Of a stretch of DNA of 64,000 nucleotides, positions 9,635 through 17,405 are shown piece after piece; the stretch's first letter is position 1, and every line of letters begins with the position of its first letter. Source of the DNA: Methanosphaerula palustris E1-9c (GTDB taxonomy: Archaea > Halobacteriota > Methanomicrobia > Methanomicrobiales > Methanospirillaceae); contig NC_011832.1 of the NCBI RefSeq assembly GCF_000021965.1, positions 558,001 to 622,000 on the forward strand, read 5' to 3'. Position numbers and translations under genes: made by a program. Below the pieces are notes generated by a model. That model saw only the letters and a list, made by a program, of their open reading frames with translations, searched no databases and was not told where the DNA came from.

Positions 9635-10807
9635 ATGAGTATTCAGTCTCCCAACTATCAGATATTACAGATTGATTCCATGTCATCCCTTCTCCCCTCG
9701 TCTGAAGATATTCTGTCTCTCCTCTGCAGCATGATAGATCAGTTACCAGACCCCGGGTTTGTGGTGGAGCGTTCTGGTCGTATCATCGGTTGGAATCGAC
9801 GGCTCGAAACGCTCTCGGGTGTTTCCCGTGATGATATGGTGGGGATGGATGGGACGGCGTGCGGAATCCTCTTCTATGGGGACGAACGTCCCCCTCTTGT
9901 CGACCTGATACTTCCATCCCGGACCCCTCCTGATCTGATCCCGTATGCCATCCTGGAACTGGATCCGGGGGCTGTATCAGCAGAAGTTCATCTGCCCTGT
10001 CTCAGGGGGGGGGCCGGTGGCCTGGTGCTCGCGAAGACTGCTGTGGTGACGGATCGTTCGGGGGCGGTGATAGGGGGGATCGAGACTTTGACCGATATCA
10101 GCGCTCAACGATCTGCTATTGAGCGTTTGCTCTCTGCCAATGCCAATCTCCAACAGGCCAACCGGGTGGTCAGGCATGACATTATGAACGAACTGACGAT
10201 TGTGCTCGGGTATCTCAATCTTGCAGGCGAATCGGTCACCGACCCCGAAGTGCAGGGGGATCTGGCCCGGGCAAGCCTTGGGGCGCGGCAGATTCAGCAA
10301 CTGATCGAGTTCACGCGTGAGATTCGGTCCCATGGCACAGTCCTCCCATCCTGGCAGCAACTCGACAAGGTGGTCGCTGCTGCGCTCAAGAACTCCACCT
10401 CCTGTGTCCCCACTGTTACGGTAAGGGGGGACGCGGTTCGTCTCCTTGCAGACTCACTCTTGGTAAGGGTGATCTCTACGCTCCTCACCGATACCTACCA
10501 GCGGGGAGGGAATCTGGTTGAACTCTGGACAGAAGAGCACGGGGATCATCTCTGTATCATCTATACTGATGATGGAGATGGGATCCCTGAATACGAAAAA
10601 GAGCGAATATTTGGTGAAAATTTTGATAAGGTGCGGGGATATGGCCTCTTCCTTGATCGTGAAATTCTGGCGGTGACCGGGATTACTCTACGGGAGACCG
10701 GGGATCCGGACAGGGGGGCCCATTTTGAGATAGTCGTGCCGGCCGGCGCATATCGGATCCTCACTGGCCAGGAAGTATCTGGTTCAGATTGGGTCGTTGA
10801 TCTTTAG
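9635..10807 (+). CDS. PAS-domain histidine kinase
   Basis: Cytosolic sensor kinase, no membrane segment seen. PAS domain about residues 30-155 (DQLPDPGFVVERSGRIIGWN), a phosphoacceptor helix with RHDIMNELTIVLGYL (His181), and an HATPase region at about 250-375 with DDGDGIPEYEKERIFGE and GYGLFLDREIL. The N-box, normally NLLxNA, reads RVISTLLTDTYQRGG, so the Mg-binding Asn seems absent. ATG 9635 is taken as the start; ATG 9680 (MSSLLPSSED) is possible. It is divergent from the receiver-PAS gene across about 150 bp with an AT-rich core (AATTATTATAAC) that probably holds both promoters. Confidence 0.85.
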   Translation: MSIQSPNYQILQIDSMSSLLPSSEDILSLLCSMIDQLPDPGFVVERSGRIIGWNRRLETLSGVSRDDMVGMDGTACGILFYGDERPPLVDLILPSRTPPDLIPYAILELDPGAVSAEVHLPCLRGGAGGLVLAKTAVVTDRSGAVIGGIETLTDISAQRSAIERLLSANANLQQANRVVRHDIMNELTIVLGYLNLAGESVTDPEVQGDLARASLGARQIQQLIEFTREIRSHGTVLPSWQQLDKVVAAALKNSTSCVPTVTVRGDAVRLLADSLLVRVISTLLTDTYQRGGNLVELWTEEHGDHLCIIYTDDGDGIPEYEKERIFGENFDKVRGYGLFLDREILAVTGITLRETGDPDRGAHFEIVVPAGAYRILTGQEVSGSDWVVDL

Positions 10808-10844
10808 ATCTGGCAGTCATATTCGTGAGATTACGAGTTGGTTC

Positions 10845-11250
10845 GATGAAACCTCCCCTGGGTCCGGCTCTGTGGCTATGGTAACTCCCTGCTCTGCCCA
10901 GGTGAAAGGGGGCCCGTCTGGACCATCTCATTGTCTTTGATGTCCCCCCAGTGCCTTTGCGTCTTCGGGTTAATCTCAACCCGGCCGGTCGGCTCTCACA
11001 TTCGATAGTCTCTGGGCTGCAGGTTATTGTCCCGGTGTGCAAGTGCCACATGCAGCGATTGGTGATGAGGTGGAGTGGGACCTCCGCATCCGGTACTTCT
11101 ATTGGTTAATTCCATTCGGAGGATGGGAGGATGTCTAGGCTGTCTAGTGTTCTGACTTTTCTTTGTGGAGGATCGGGGTTCCGGGGTGCTCCGTGGTTTG
11201 GGCACGGCCAGGGGAGGCCTTCGGCGCCAAACTCTGCAGATCTCATGCCG
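10845..11250 (-). pseudogene. collapsed fdhB-fdhA remnant
   Basis: A decayed second copy of the formate dehydrogenase genes that lie intact at 12349-15650. Bases about 10853-10916 match intact fdhB around 12847-12911 (shared words GGCTC-GTGGC-ATGG and CTGCTCTGCCC). Directly next to it, bases about 10917-11250 match intact fdhA around 13786-14115: CAGTGCCTTTGC, GTGCCACATGCAGCG, CTCCGCATCCGGTACTTCT, GTTCCGGGGTGCTC and CCTTCGGCGCC recur in order. The roughly 875 bases between those two points in the intact operon are missing, so the 3' part of fdhA and the 5' part of fdhB were deleted together. No long reading frame survives. Orientation is the same as the intact pair. Confidence 0.85.
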
Positions 11251-11368
11251 GTTTTTGTTCCGTTCCGACGGTATTTTTTTATGAAATCTACACGTAATTC
11301 GTGGGTATCACTGCGACAAATGTTAAATTAAAAAAATGTATTACTCATAAAATTAATACTAATTGATC

Positions 11369-11545
11369 ATGGGAGAAATTGAAAAGTGTGAATACTGTGG
11401 GAAGGATGCTATCGGTCTCCAGTCATTTGAGGGCAGTTTTGCCTATGTCTGCGAAGATCATGCTGACGGTCTCCTTCGTGCACTCAAGCCCGGTGAAAAA
11501 AAATCTTATGGTGTTTGTTATCTCGAACGATACGATAACAATTGA
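11369..11545 (+). CDS. small Cys-rich protein (putative metal-binding), unknown function
   Basis: 58 residues starting at ATG 11369 (MGEIEKCEYCGKDA); a TTG two codons upstream is less likely. The CxxC at positions 7-10 and later Cys-Glu-Asp-His (YVCEDH, about 29-34) would make a small zinc site, as in treble-clef or zinc-ribbon mini-proteins. An AT-rich tract just upstream (TTAAATTAAAAAAATG) can serve as promoter. A degraded paralogue lies 340 bp downstream (11889-11990), which shows the family was duplicated here. No function can be named. Confidence 0.65.
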   Translation: MGEIEKCEYCGKDAIGLQSFEGSFAYVCEDHADGLLRALKPGEKKSYGVCYLERYDNN

Positions 11546-11888
11546 TACTTGATTGTTCTCCAAAAATGATAGATGTAACTCCCCGGCGACCTAAAATCTT
11601 GGTGATGGGAGAGATCGTTCAATGCGCCATATGACGAACTCTCCCTTCAGAATACGTTCATCATTCCCTGAAATAAACTGCTGATCCTCTTTTTCAGATC
11701 AGGGTGATTTTACCTAATATCTGCATCTTGCCCAGTGGTTCCCTGGTTAGATTCGTGAGACAAAATTGATGAATTGGAAAAAAATGATAAGATTCTTGGA
11801 ATAATGATGGGTGAGGATGGTGGAAAAACCAGGGTGTGAAAGGATGTGAGGGGGATGCAATCATGATCCCGTCATTAGGGTAATGTGG
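11546..11888. other. spacer without recognised gene
   Basis: About 340 bp between the small Cys-rich gene and its decayed copy. I see no frame with a start, ribosome site and plausible composition. There is a short inverted repeat, CTGATC...GATCAG, around 11680-11702. The base composition is more AT-rich than the flanking genes, in keeping with a decaying region. Confidence 0.5.
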
Positions 11889-11990
11889 TGCCTATGTCTG
11901 CCGGGATTCTGCTGAGGACCTCCTTCTTTCATTCAAACCCAGTTATAAACAGGGGAATGATTATTATTACCCCGAACGATTCGATATCGC
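11889..11990 (+). pseudogene. decayed copy of the small Cys-rich gene
   Basis: Read in one frame this stretch gives AYVCRDSAEDLLLSFKP and then PERFD, which aligns with AYVCEDHADGLLRALKP and LERYD of the intact protein at 11369-11545. DNA identity is also plain (GCCTATGTCTGC, then CTCCTTC, then GAACGAT). The N-terminal half with the first CxxC is missing: an in-frame TAA sits just before the matching part, and the downstream reading runs past the normal end. A broken tandem duplicate. Confidence 0.75.
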
Positions 11991-12115
11991 CGATCACTGG
12001 TTTTTCTCAGGATGATGATGGATATTGTTCTCCTGCGGCCAGAAATAGGTGTACTGATAATAATTGTTCTTCTGTTCCTGATGGTTTAACGGAAGATTCC
12101 TTAGATTGCGAATGA

Positions 12116-12340
12116 AGCCTCCCTGAGGAAGGTGGGGGGAAGCACCCATACAACCGTAGGAGTGTCCCACATTTTGAGGTTGGGGTAATCCTAGGAGATA
12201 CCGGGATCCGTTTCCCTATTTCTGGCGTTGGAATAGATAAATTTGCTGATAATTCACATTTATCTGATCGAACACGGAAAATTGCAGTAAAAAATCCAGA
12301 CTTGTCAAAGAGAAAAGCCACTGATTTCACTCACTCCTAA
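12116..12340 (+). other. open frame without start codon, possible gene remnant
   Basis: From the TGA at 12113-12115 to the TAA at 12338-12340 one frame is open for 74 codons and lacks ATG. It contains RRSVPHFEVGVILGDTGIRF followed by PISGVGIDKFADNSHLSD and a Lys/Arg-rich end. The composition looks protein-like, but I cannot name a family; a transposase or other selfish-gene fragment is a guess. It lies between the decayed small gene and fdhB, in a region already shown to hold remnants. Confidence 0.25.
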
Positions 12341-12348
12341 AAAAGGGA

Positions 12349-13590
12349 TTATTTGTTGAAACAGTTCAGATAGATCATGTCGCTGCCGGTCTTCGCAAGC
12401 CGGTCGCGCTCTGCACGCTCTTCGACCAGTGCCAGTATCGGCAGTGTCATGTCGACACCCGGTTTGTGGCCGAAGAGATCTTCTAGCTCGACCTGCTGTG
12501 CATGCATGAAGAGGGCGTTCGGGATCTCTGCTGGGCAGAGTTCCTCACACTGTCCACAGTTCACGCAGGAGTCTGATATATGTGCGTATCTAATCAGGTG
12601 GAACATAAAGTTCGGTGGGATCTCTCCTGGAGTGACCAGTGCCGGGTTCTTTGTTGAGCAGTCCACGCAGTAACAGATCGGGCAGGCTTCGATGCATGAG
12701 TAGCACTTGATGCAGCGTGCGGTTGCCTTCATGATCTTTTCGAGCCGCGTCTGTCCCTGACCGAGTTCGGTGAAGTCCTTTGCTCGCCACTTGTCGCCGA
12801 GCTTCAGCATGGCGCCCTCGATCTTTCCCCGGATCTCGATCCCCTTTGCTGGGGCCGGCTCGGTGGCGATGGCGCCTGCCTGCTCTGCCCTGGTGAGGAG
12901 GTCTGCGCCCTTCTGGCTGCAGACTTCGACGAAGGTGGCCTTGCCTGCCTTGTCGCCAATAACACCCCAGTTTCCGCAGGCGAGGTCTGCCTGGCGGGGG
13001 ACCTTCAGCTTGCAGCGGCGACAGTTGGTCCTGCGGCCAAAACCCTCATCCTCAAGGATGTCCATGGCGATACCTTTGTGACCTTCCTCAGTTTCGATGA
13101 TGAACTGTCCCTTGTCGATCTCCTCCTTTTTAACGTCGTTCGGGTCGACTTCGTACTTCTCACGGATCATCGTGCGTGCGAGGGCCGGGCTTACTGAGCC
13201 GCCACAGTTCACCCCGATCATGGTGACATTGTCGAGGTTGATCTGCTTGCGCTTGGCCAGTTCGTATATCCCCATCATGTCGCAGCCCTTGACGGTGACA
13301 CCGAGTTTCATGTCGCTGGCGCCGTCGAGGTACTTCTTGATCAACTTGGAGAGCAGGAGCGTTCCGCAGTGGAGGGAACCTGCCGTGTTGTTCAGGTCTT
13401 CGGGGTTCGTGATCAGGACTGGCTGGGCATCATAGAGGTCAACCCCTCTCTGCACGGTCAGCACTGCATCGACGATCTTGTTTTCAAGTGCATATTTGAG
13501 AAGAGCGGTGACTGCACCCCCACACTCTGCTTTCTTCTGTAGGTCTGCATTGGTGGTCCAGGCCAGGACCATGTCGCCTTTTGCTGCCAT
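12349..13590 (-). CDS. fdhB: F420-dependent formate dehydrogenase beta subunit
   Basis: Passes electrons from the FdhA molybdopterin centre through Fe-S clusters and FAD to coenzyme F420 in the cytoplasm. 413 residues of the FrhB/FdhB family: N-terminal KAECGGAVTALLKYALE, VGVNCGGS-type segment near 145, a Cys group FGRRTNCRRCKLKVPRQADL near 185, and two ferredoxin-like clusters near the C-terminus (CIKCYSCIEACPICYC about 297-312 and CVNCGQCEELCP about 342-353). Its ATG overlaps the fdhA stop by one base (TAATG), so translation is coupled. A broken copy of part of this gene lies at 10853-10916. No fdhC formate transporter is adjacent. Confidence 0.95.
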   Translation of the reverse strand: MAAKGDMVLAWTTNADLQKKAECGGAVTALLKYALENKIVDAVLTVQRGVDLYDAQPVLITNPEDLNNTAGSLHCGTLLLSKLIKKYLDGASDMKLGVTVKGCDMMGIYELAKRKQINLDNVTMIGVNCGGSVSPALARTMIREKYEVDPNDVKKEEIDKGQFIIETEEGHKGIAMDILEDEGFGRRTNCRRCKLKVPRQADLACGNWGVIGDKAGKATFVEVCSQKGADLLTRAEQAGAIATEPAPAKGIEIRGKIEGAMLKLGDKWRAKDFTELGQGQTRLEKIMKATARCIKCYSCIEACPICYCVDCSTKNPALVTPGEIPPNFMFHLIRYAHISDSCVNCGQCEELCPAEIPNALFMHAQQVELEDLFGHKPGVDMTLPILALVEERAERDRLAKTGSDMIYLNCFNK

Positions 13591-15650
13591 TACTGTACCT
13601 CCGGAATCTTCTCAATCCTCACAGAGCACGCCTTGTACTCTGGAATGCTCGCTATCGGGTCGAGTGCATTGTTGGTCAGGATGTTTGCTGCGCACTCCTT
13701 GAAGTGGAATGGCATGAAGACAACACCTTTCTTTATGTCCTTTGTAACCCGTGCACCGATATTGATCTCTCCTCTGCGGGAGATTGCCCGGATCATCTCC
13801 TTGTCCTTGATGCCCAGTGCCTTTGCATCTTCAGGGTTCATCTCGACCCAGCCGGTCGGTTCCTCGCGTTCGAGACTCTCCGAGCGGCGGGTCATCGTCC
13901 CGGTATGCCAGTGCCACATGCAGCGGCCGGTGGTGAGGAGGAGTGGGTACTCCGCATCCGGTACTTCTGCCGGTTGTTTCCATTCGATGGGGGTGAGGAT
14001 GCCGAGACCATCAGGTGTTCCGAACTTCTCCTTGTGGAGGACCGGTGTTCCGGGGTGCTCTGCGGTTGGGCATGGCCAGTGGAGCCCTTCGGCGCCTAAG
14101 CGTGCATAGGTCATACCGCCATAGGATGGTGTGACCTTGGCCACTTCGTTGAAGATCTCTTCAGGACTCTTGAATGCAAACTGCTTCTCGTAACCCATTG
14201 CGGCCCCGAGTTCACAGATGATCTGCCAGTCGGGCTTTGCCTGTCCTGGTGCATCCTGCGCCTTTCTCCAGAGCTGGACACGCCGCTCGGTGTTGGTCTG
14301 GGTTCCGTCGCGCTCTGCGTAGCAGGAGCCCGGAAGGACAACGTCTGCAAGTTCAGCGGTCTCAGTCAGGAAGATATCCTGTACGACCATAAATTCGAGG
14401 TTTTTCAATCCCTTCTCGACGTGGTGAAGATCAGGATCAGAGATCATCGGATTCTCGCCCATGACGTACATGCATTTCAGGGTGCCAGGCTCATCAGCGA
14501 GAACGTTGATCATCTTGGTGACGGTGTACCCGACCTTGCCCTCGGCGATGTCGCATCCCCATGCCTCGGTCATCTTCTTGTGGAGATCTGAGTTGGCGAC
14601 CTGCTGGTAGCCTGAGTAGACGTTCGGCAGGCAGCCCATGTCGCAGGCTCCCTGCACATTGTTCTGGCCACGAAGTGCGCAGACGCCGGCGCCCCGCTTG
14701 CCGAGGTTTCCGGTGATCATCTGCAGGTTGGCTGTGGACTTCACATTATCGACACCAACGGTGTGCTGGGTGATGCCCATCGAATAGAGAAGTGCACTGG
14801 ACTCGGCCTTTGCGATCCACTCGGCTGCAGTGGCGATGTCCGCTGCCGGGAGACCGGTGACCTTTGCCACGTTTTCGAGGCTGTAAGTGTCCTTCATCAC
14901 GACCTCTTTGAGTTTGTCAAAGTCCTTGGTCCGCTTTGCAATGAACTCCTTATCCTCCCATCCATTCTTGATGATGTGCTGCATCAGCCCGTTCAGCAGG
15001 GCGACATCGGTGCCTGAGAAGAAGGGCAGGTACAGATCGGCCTGCTTGGCGGTGGGGGTGAACCTTGGATCTGCAACGATCACTTTTACCCCGTTCAGCC
15101 TGGCCATCATGATCCGGCGGCCGATCAGGGGATGCTGCTCAAAAGTGTTGGACCCGATCACAAAGATGCACTTTGCCTCGCTGATATCCTCGATCGAGTT
15201 GGTCATGGCCCCTGACCCGAAGACGGCTGCAAGGCCGGCGACGGTTGATGCGTGGCACAGCCTGGCGCAGTGGTCGACGTGTGGTGTTTTGAGGACGGCA
15301 CGAGCAAATTTCTGCAACAGGTAATTCTCTTCATTGGAGACACGGGCAGATGCAAGACACGCCATCTCTTCTGGCTTGTATGCTTTGAACTTGGAAACGA
15401 TCAGTGCGTATGCTTCGTCCCAGGATGCCTCGACGAACGTGCCATCCTTCTTGATCAGGGGGGTGGTCAGCCGGTCCGGGCTGTTTACAAACTCGGCTGC
15501 ATAATTCCCCTTTGCACATGTCTTGCCCTGGTTTACTGGGGCACGATGCCATGGTGCGGTGTCGACAACCTTCCCGTCTTTGACGACAAGATTGAACCCG
15601 CAACCTGTTCCGCAGTACGGACAGGTCGTTGGTACGTATTTCATCTCCAT
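13590..15650 (-). CDS. fdhA: formate dehydrogenase alpha subunit, cysteine form
   Basis: Catalytic subunit oxidising formate to CO2 with a bis-molybdopterin guanine dinucleotide cofactor. 686 residues. N-terminal [4Fe-4S] site CPYCGTGC (10-17) and GKTCAKGNY; the metal ligand is Cys132 in DHCARLCHAS, encoded TGC, not selenocysteine. Further family marks are FVIGSNTFEQHPLIGRR, MGITQHTVGVDNVK and the C-terminal dinucleotide-binding part LTTGRCMWHWHTGTMTRRSE. Ribosome site GAGGT nine bases before ATG 15650. Upstream TATA-like and palindromic sequences suggest regulation. Together with fdhB it lets the cell grow on, or equilibrate with, formate. Confidence 0.97.
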   Translation of the reverse strand: MEMKYVPTTCPYCGTGCGFNLVVKDGKVVDTAPWHRAPVNQGKTCAKGNYAAEFVNSPDRLTTPLIKKDGTFVEASWDEAYALIVSKFKAYKPEEMACLASARVSNEENYLLQKFARAVLKTPHVDHCARLCHASTVAGLAAVFGSGAMTNSIEDISEAKCIFVIGSNTFEQHPLIGRRIMMARLNGVKVIVADPRFTPTAKQADLYLPFFSGTDVALLNGLMQHIIKNGWEDKEFIAKRTKDFDKLKEVVMKDTYSLENVAKVTGLPAADIATAAEWIAKAESSALLYSMGITQHTVGVDNVKSTANLQMITGNLGKRGAGVCALRGQNNVQGACDMGCLPNVYSGYQQVANSDLHKKMTEAWGCDIAEGKVGYTVTKMINVLADEPGTLKCMYVMGENPMISDPDLHHVEKGLKNLEFMVVQDIFLTETAELADVVLPGSCYAERDGTQTNTERRVQLWRKAQDAPGQAKPDWQIICELGAAMGYEKQFAFKSPEEIFNEVAKVTPSYGGMTYARLGAEGLHWPCPTAEHPGTPVLHKEKFGTPDGLGILTPIEWKQPAEVPDAEYPLLLTTGRCMWHWHTGTMTRRSESLEREEPTGWVEMNPEDAKALGIKDKEMIRAISRRGEINIGARVTKDIKKGVVFMPFHFKECAANILTNNALDPIASIPEYKACSVRIEKIPEVQ

Positions 15651-15679
15651 AAGAAAACCTCAAACTGTTGAATTTTAAT

Positions 15680-15716
15680 TTACTTAAGTAACTTTACTTA
15701 TTTAACCATAATGGTT
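15680..15716. promoter_or_regulatory. palindromes in the fdhA promoter region
   Basis: Two perfect inverted repeats lie just upstream of fdhA: TTACTTAAGTAA at 15680-15691 (6+6) and AACCATAATGGTT at 15704-15716 (6-1-6). On the minus strand a TATA-like GTTAAATAAG sits between them, about 50 bases before the fdhA ATG, so the first repeat would cover the start-site region and the second the BRE/TATA edge. That is where archaeal repressors or activators bind. The regulator is not known. Confidence 0.5.
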
Positions 15717-15793
15717 CAATTCTTGAAAATTGTATATTTTTGGTGGGTATTATCCGGCGTCGGTTCGTGTTTATCGAGATAATTTTGAAAATG

Positions 15794-15840
15794 TTTATAT
15801 GGCTACTGTGGTACAACCTGTTCTAGCGCAGGATGTCCTG
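15794..15840 (+). promoter_or_regulatory. probable promoter of the zinc-ribbon gene
   Basis: TTTATAT at 15794-15800 is a good archaeal TATA core, placing a start site near 15825. Right after it CAGGATGTCCTG (15829-15840) is a 5-2-5 inverted repeat overlapping the first codon candidates, and CAGGATGT is repeated directly. Suggests regulated expression; inference only. Confidence 0.4.
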
Positions 15841-16433
15841 TGCAGGATGTGTCTGGACTGAAGAAGACTCCCATGTTCCCCCTGATGCTGGATCTAGTCC
15901 GGTCGGGTCTCTCTGCAATGGATGGTGTAGTCTTCACCGAACGACAGTGCTGCCCGTATTGTGGCGGGCCCTTACTCGTCCATGATTATAAGGATCGTAA
16001 GTTTGCAACTCTTCTCCAAGGGTCGGACCAGATGGATATCATGGTATCGGTCCGACGTTTTCACTGCCGGTCCTGTCACCGGCTGGTCACTGCCGAAGTT
16101 CCATTCTACCCGGACGTCCACCTCGGATCCCCTGTGGTGGATCTTTGTATCGTCCTCACCCACCAGTTGCCATACTCCCAGGCGGACCGGCTGATTCGTG
16201 ATCTGGGTGTCGTTCTCCACCGTGGCACGATCAGAAACTACGCGACTCTCCCGATCATGCCGGCCGTGACTGATAACCTCTTTGGGATCACCTTTCCTCG
16301 CTCGCTCCTGAACCTGTCATCGCTGGCTGCAGCCAGGAGTGCAGGAGAGCCGATCACCGGGGAGGATGCACTGGCTGCCTGCATGTCCGTGGATTTATCT
16401 AACCAGGAAGTCATCAGATCCTTATCAAAATAG
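15840..16433 (+). CDS. zinc-ribbon / helix-turn-helix protein, transposase-like N-terminal module
   Basis: 197 residues from GTG 15840; ATG 15873 (MFPLMLDLVRSGL) is an alternative. A four-Cys zinc ribbon is clear: CCPYCGGP near 38 and RRFHCRSCHRL near 74, followed by an HTH-like helix pair, SQADRLIRDLGVVLHRGTIR near 122-141. This layout resembles the N-terminal DNA-binding part of ISL3-type and related transposases, but no DDE catalytic domain follows: the protein stops 55 residues later. It may be a domesticated or truncated transposase serving as a DNA-binding protein. It is divergent from fdhA across 190 bp rich in palindromes. Confidence 0.55.
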   Translation: MQDVSGLKKTPMFPLMLDLVRSGLSAMDGVVFTERQCCPYCGGPLLVHDYKDRKFATLLQGSDQMDIMVSVRRFHCRSCHRLVTAEVPFYPDVHLGSPVVDLCIVLTHQLPYSQADRLIRDLGVVLHRGTIRNYATLPIMPAVTDNLFGITFPRSLLNLSSLAAARSAGEPITGEDALAACMSVDLSNQEVIRSLSK

Positions 16434-16469
16434 AGGATGTGTGGGAGATGGATCGGCTGTCACTCTCTG

Positions 16470-17405
16470 TCAGTGTGATCTGTTCTGCAACGCCATCTCG
16501 CGGACCGCCCAGGCTGGAAGGGCATCGGCGAGTTCTCCGAGTTCCTCTTCAAGGCTGGTACCGCCGAGTACCCCCGCAATGAGGCCGGCCCCAATCCCTG
16601 CAGTCAGCACCTCGTCTGCACCTGAAACCTCGGCTATCCGTTCCACCTCTCTTCTGATGGCATGACTCTGGATCGCCCAGCACTGTTCTGCGATTGATAG
16701 GACCCCGACCTCTCCAATCTCTTCCAGGTCTGCACAGACGACTCGGGCGAGCCTCCTCTGTGAGCCGACCAGGGTCTTCTCCCTGTGATCGGGAGCGTCG
16801 CAGGTATACTGCTCAGTGGTGATATGCCCCAGAACCAGGTGGAGATCGGCACTGGTCGCAAAGTATTCGCTTGAAATAGGAGTCCTGACTCCCTCAAGAT
16901 CAACCGAGTGAAGGATGGCTGCGACGTTGGTCCTGAGCATACCGGTATAGATCAGGTATCCCCGCTGTAGTCTGAGCAGATCGGTCAGTCCGGTCAGGTC
17001 AGAGAATCGGGTCAGCGGGATGATGTCGGTCGTCGTCGAGCCGAAGTCGACGAAGAGGGCGTTCGGGTGCTCTCTTCTGAGCCTGTCGGCAGAAGCGAGC
17101 CAGTTGGCCGCTGCCAGCGAGGGGTCTGAATCGTCATGAAAGGCCCCGTCCATGCCATAGAACCGGGATTGAGGGAATGCTGCCCTGACGGCGTTTACGA
17201 TGAACCGGATCCCCTGCTCCTTGGCTGGGAAGCAGTCGGCCAGTTCTCCACTCATCACGACGGCAGCTTCTTCGGTGAGGCCCGGGTTATAGGGCCTGAG
17301 CAGTGTTGTGATCGGGGCCTTCTCCCAGAGCGGGCAGTAATGAATCGCCACCCCTTTCTCGGTCACTACCTTGAGATTCGCACCGCCGACGTCGATCCCG
17401 ATCAT
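16470..17405 (-). CDS. mfnF: methanofuran biosynthesis protein MfnF
   Basis: Couples the aminomethylfuran phosphate unit to gamma-glutamyltyramine in methanofuran synthesis. 311 residues of an actin/hexokinase-like fold (older annotation: H4MPT-linked C1 transfer pathway protein). Seen: phosphate loop IGIDVGGANLKVV at the N-terminus and a second, FVDFGSTTTDIIPLT, near 120. Its ATG overlaps the stop of the ATP-grasp gene in an ATGA quartet (17402-17405). The pairing with MfnD, as in MJ0815/MJ0816 of Methanocaldococcus, supports the assignment. Confidence 0.85.
   Translation of the reverse strand: MIGIDVGGANLKVVTEKGVAIHYCPLWEKAPITTLLRPYNPGLTEEAAVVMSGELADCFPAKEQGIRFIVNAVRAAFPQSRFYGMDGAFHDDSDPSLAAANWLASADRLRREHPNALFVDFGSTTTDIIPLTRFSDLTGLTDLLRLQRGYLIYTGMLRTNVAAILHSVDLEGVRTPISSEYFATSADLHLVLGHITTEQYTCDAPDHREKTLVGSQRRLARVVCADLEEIGEVGVLSIAEQCWAIQSHAIRREVERIAEVSGADEVLTAGIGAGLIAGVLGGTSLEEELGELADALPAWAVREMALQNRSH

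Noticed and set aside
11885-12115. 76-codon plus-strand open frame as a gene
   Set aside because: The recognisable similarity to the small Cys-rich protein is in another frame of the same stretch, so this frame is a shadow over a pseudogene.
13590-15650. Selenocysteine form of FdhA
   Set aside because: The metal-ligand codon at residue 132 is TGC (Cys), not TGA, so no recoding is needed.
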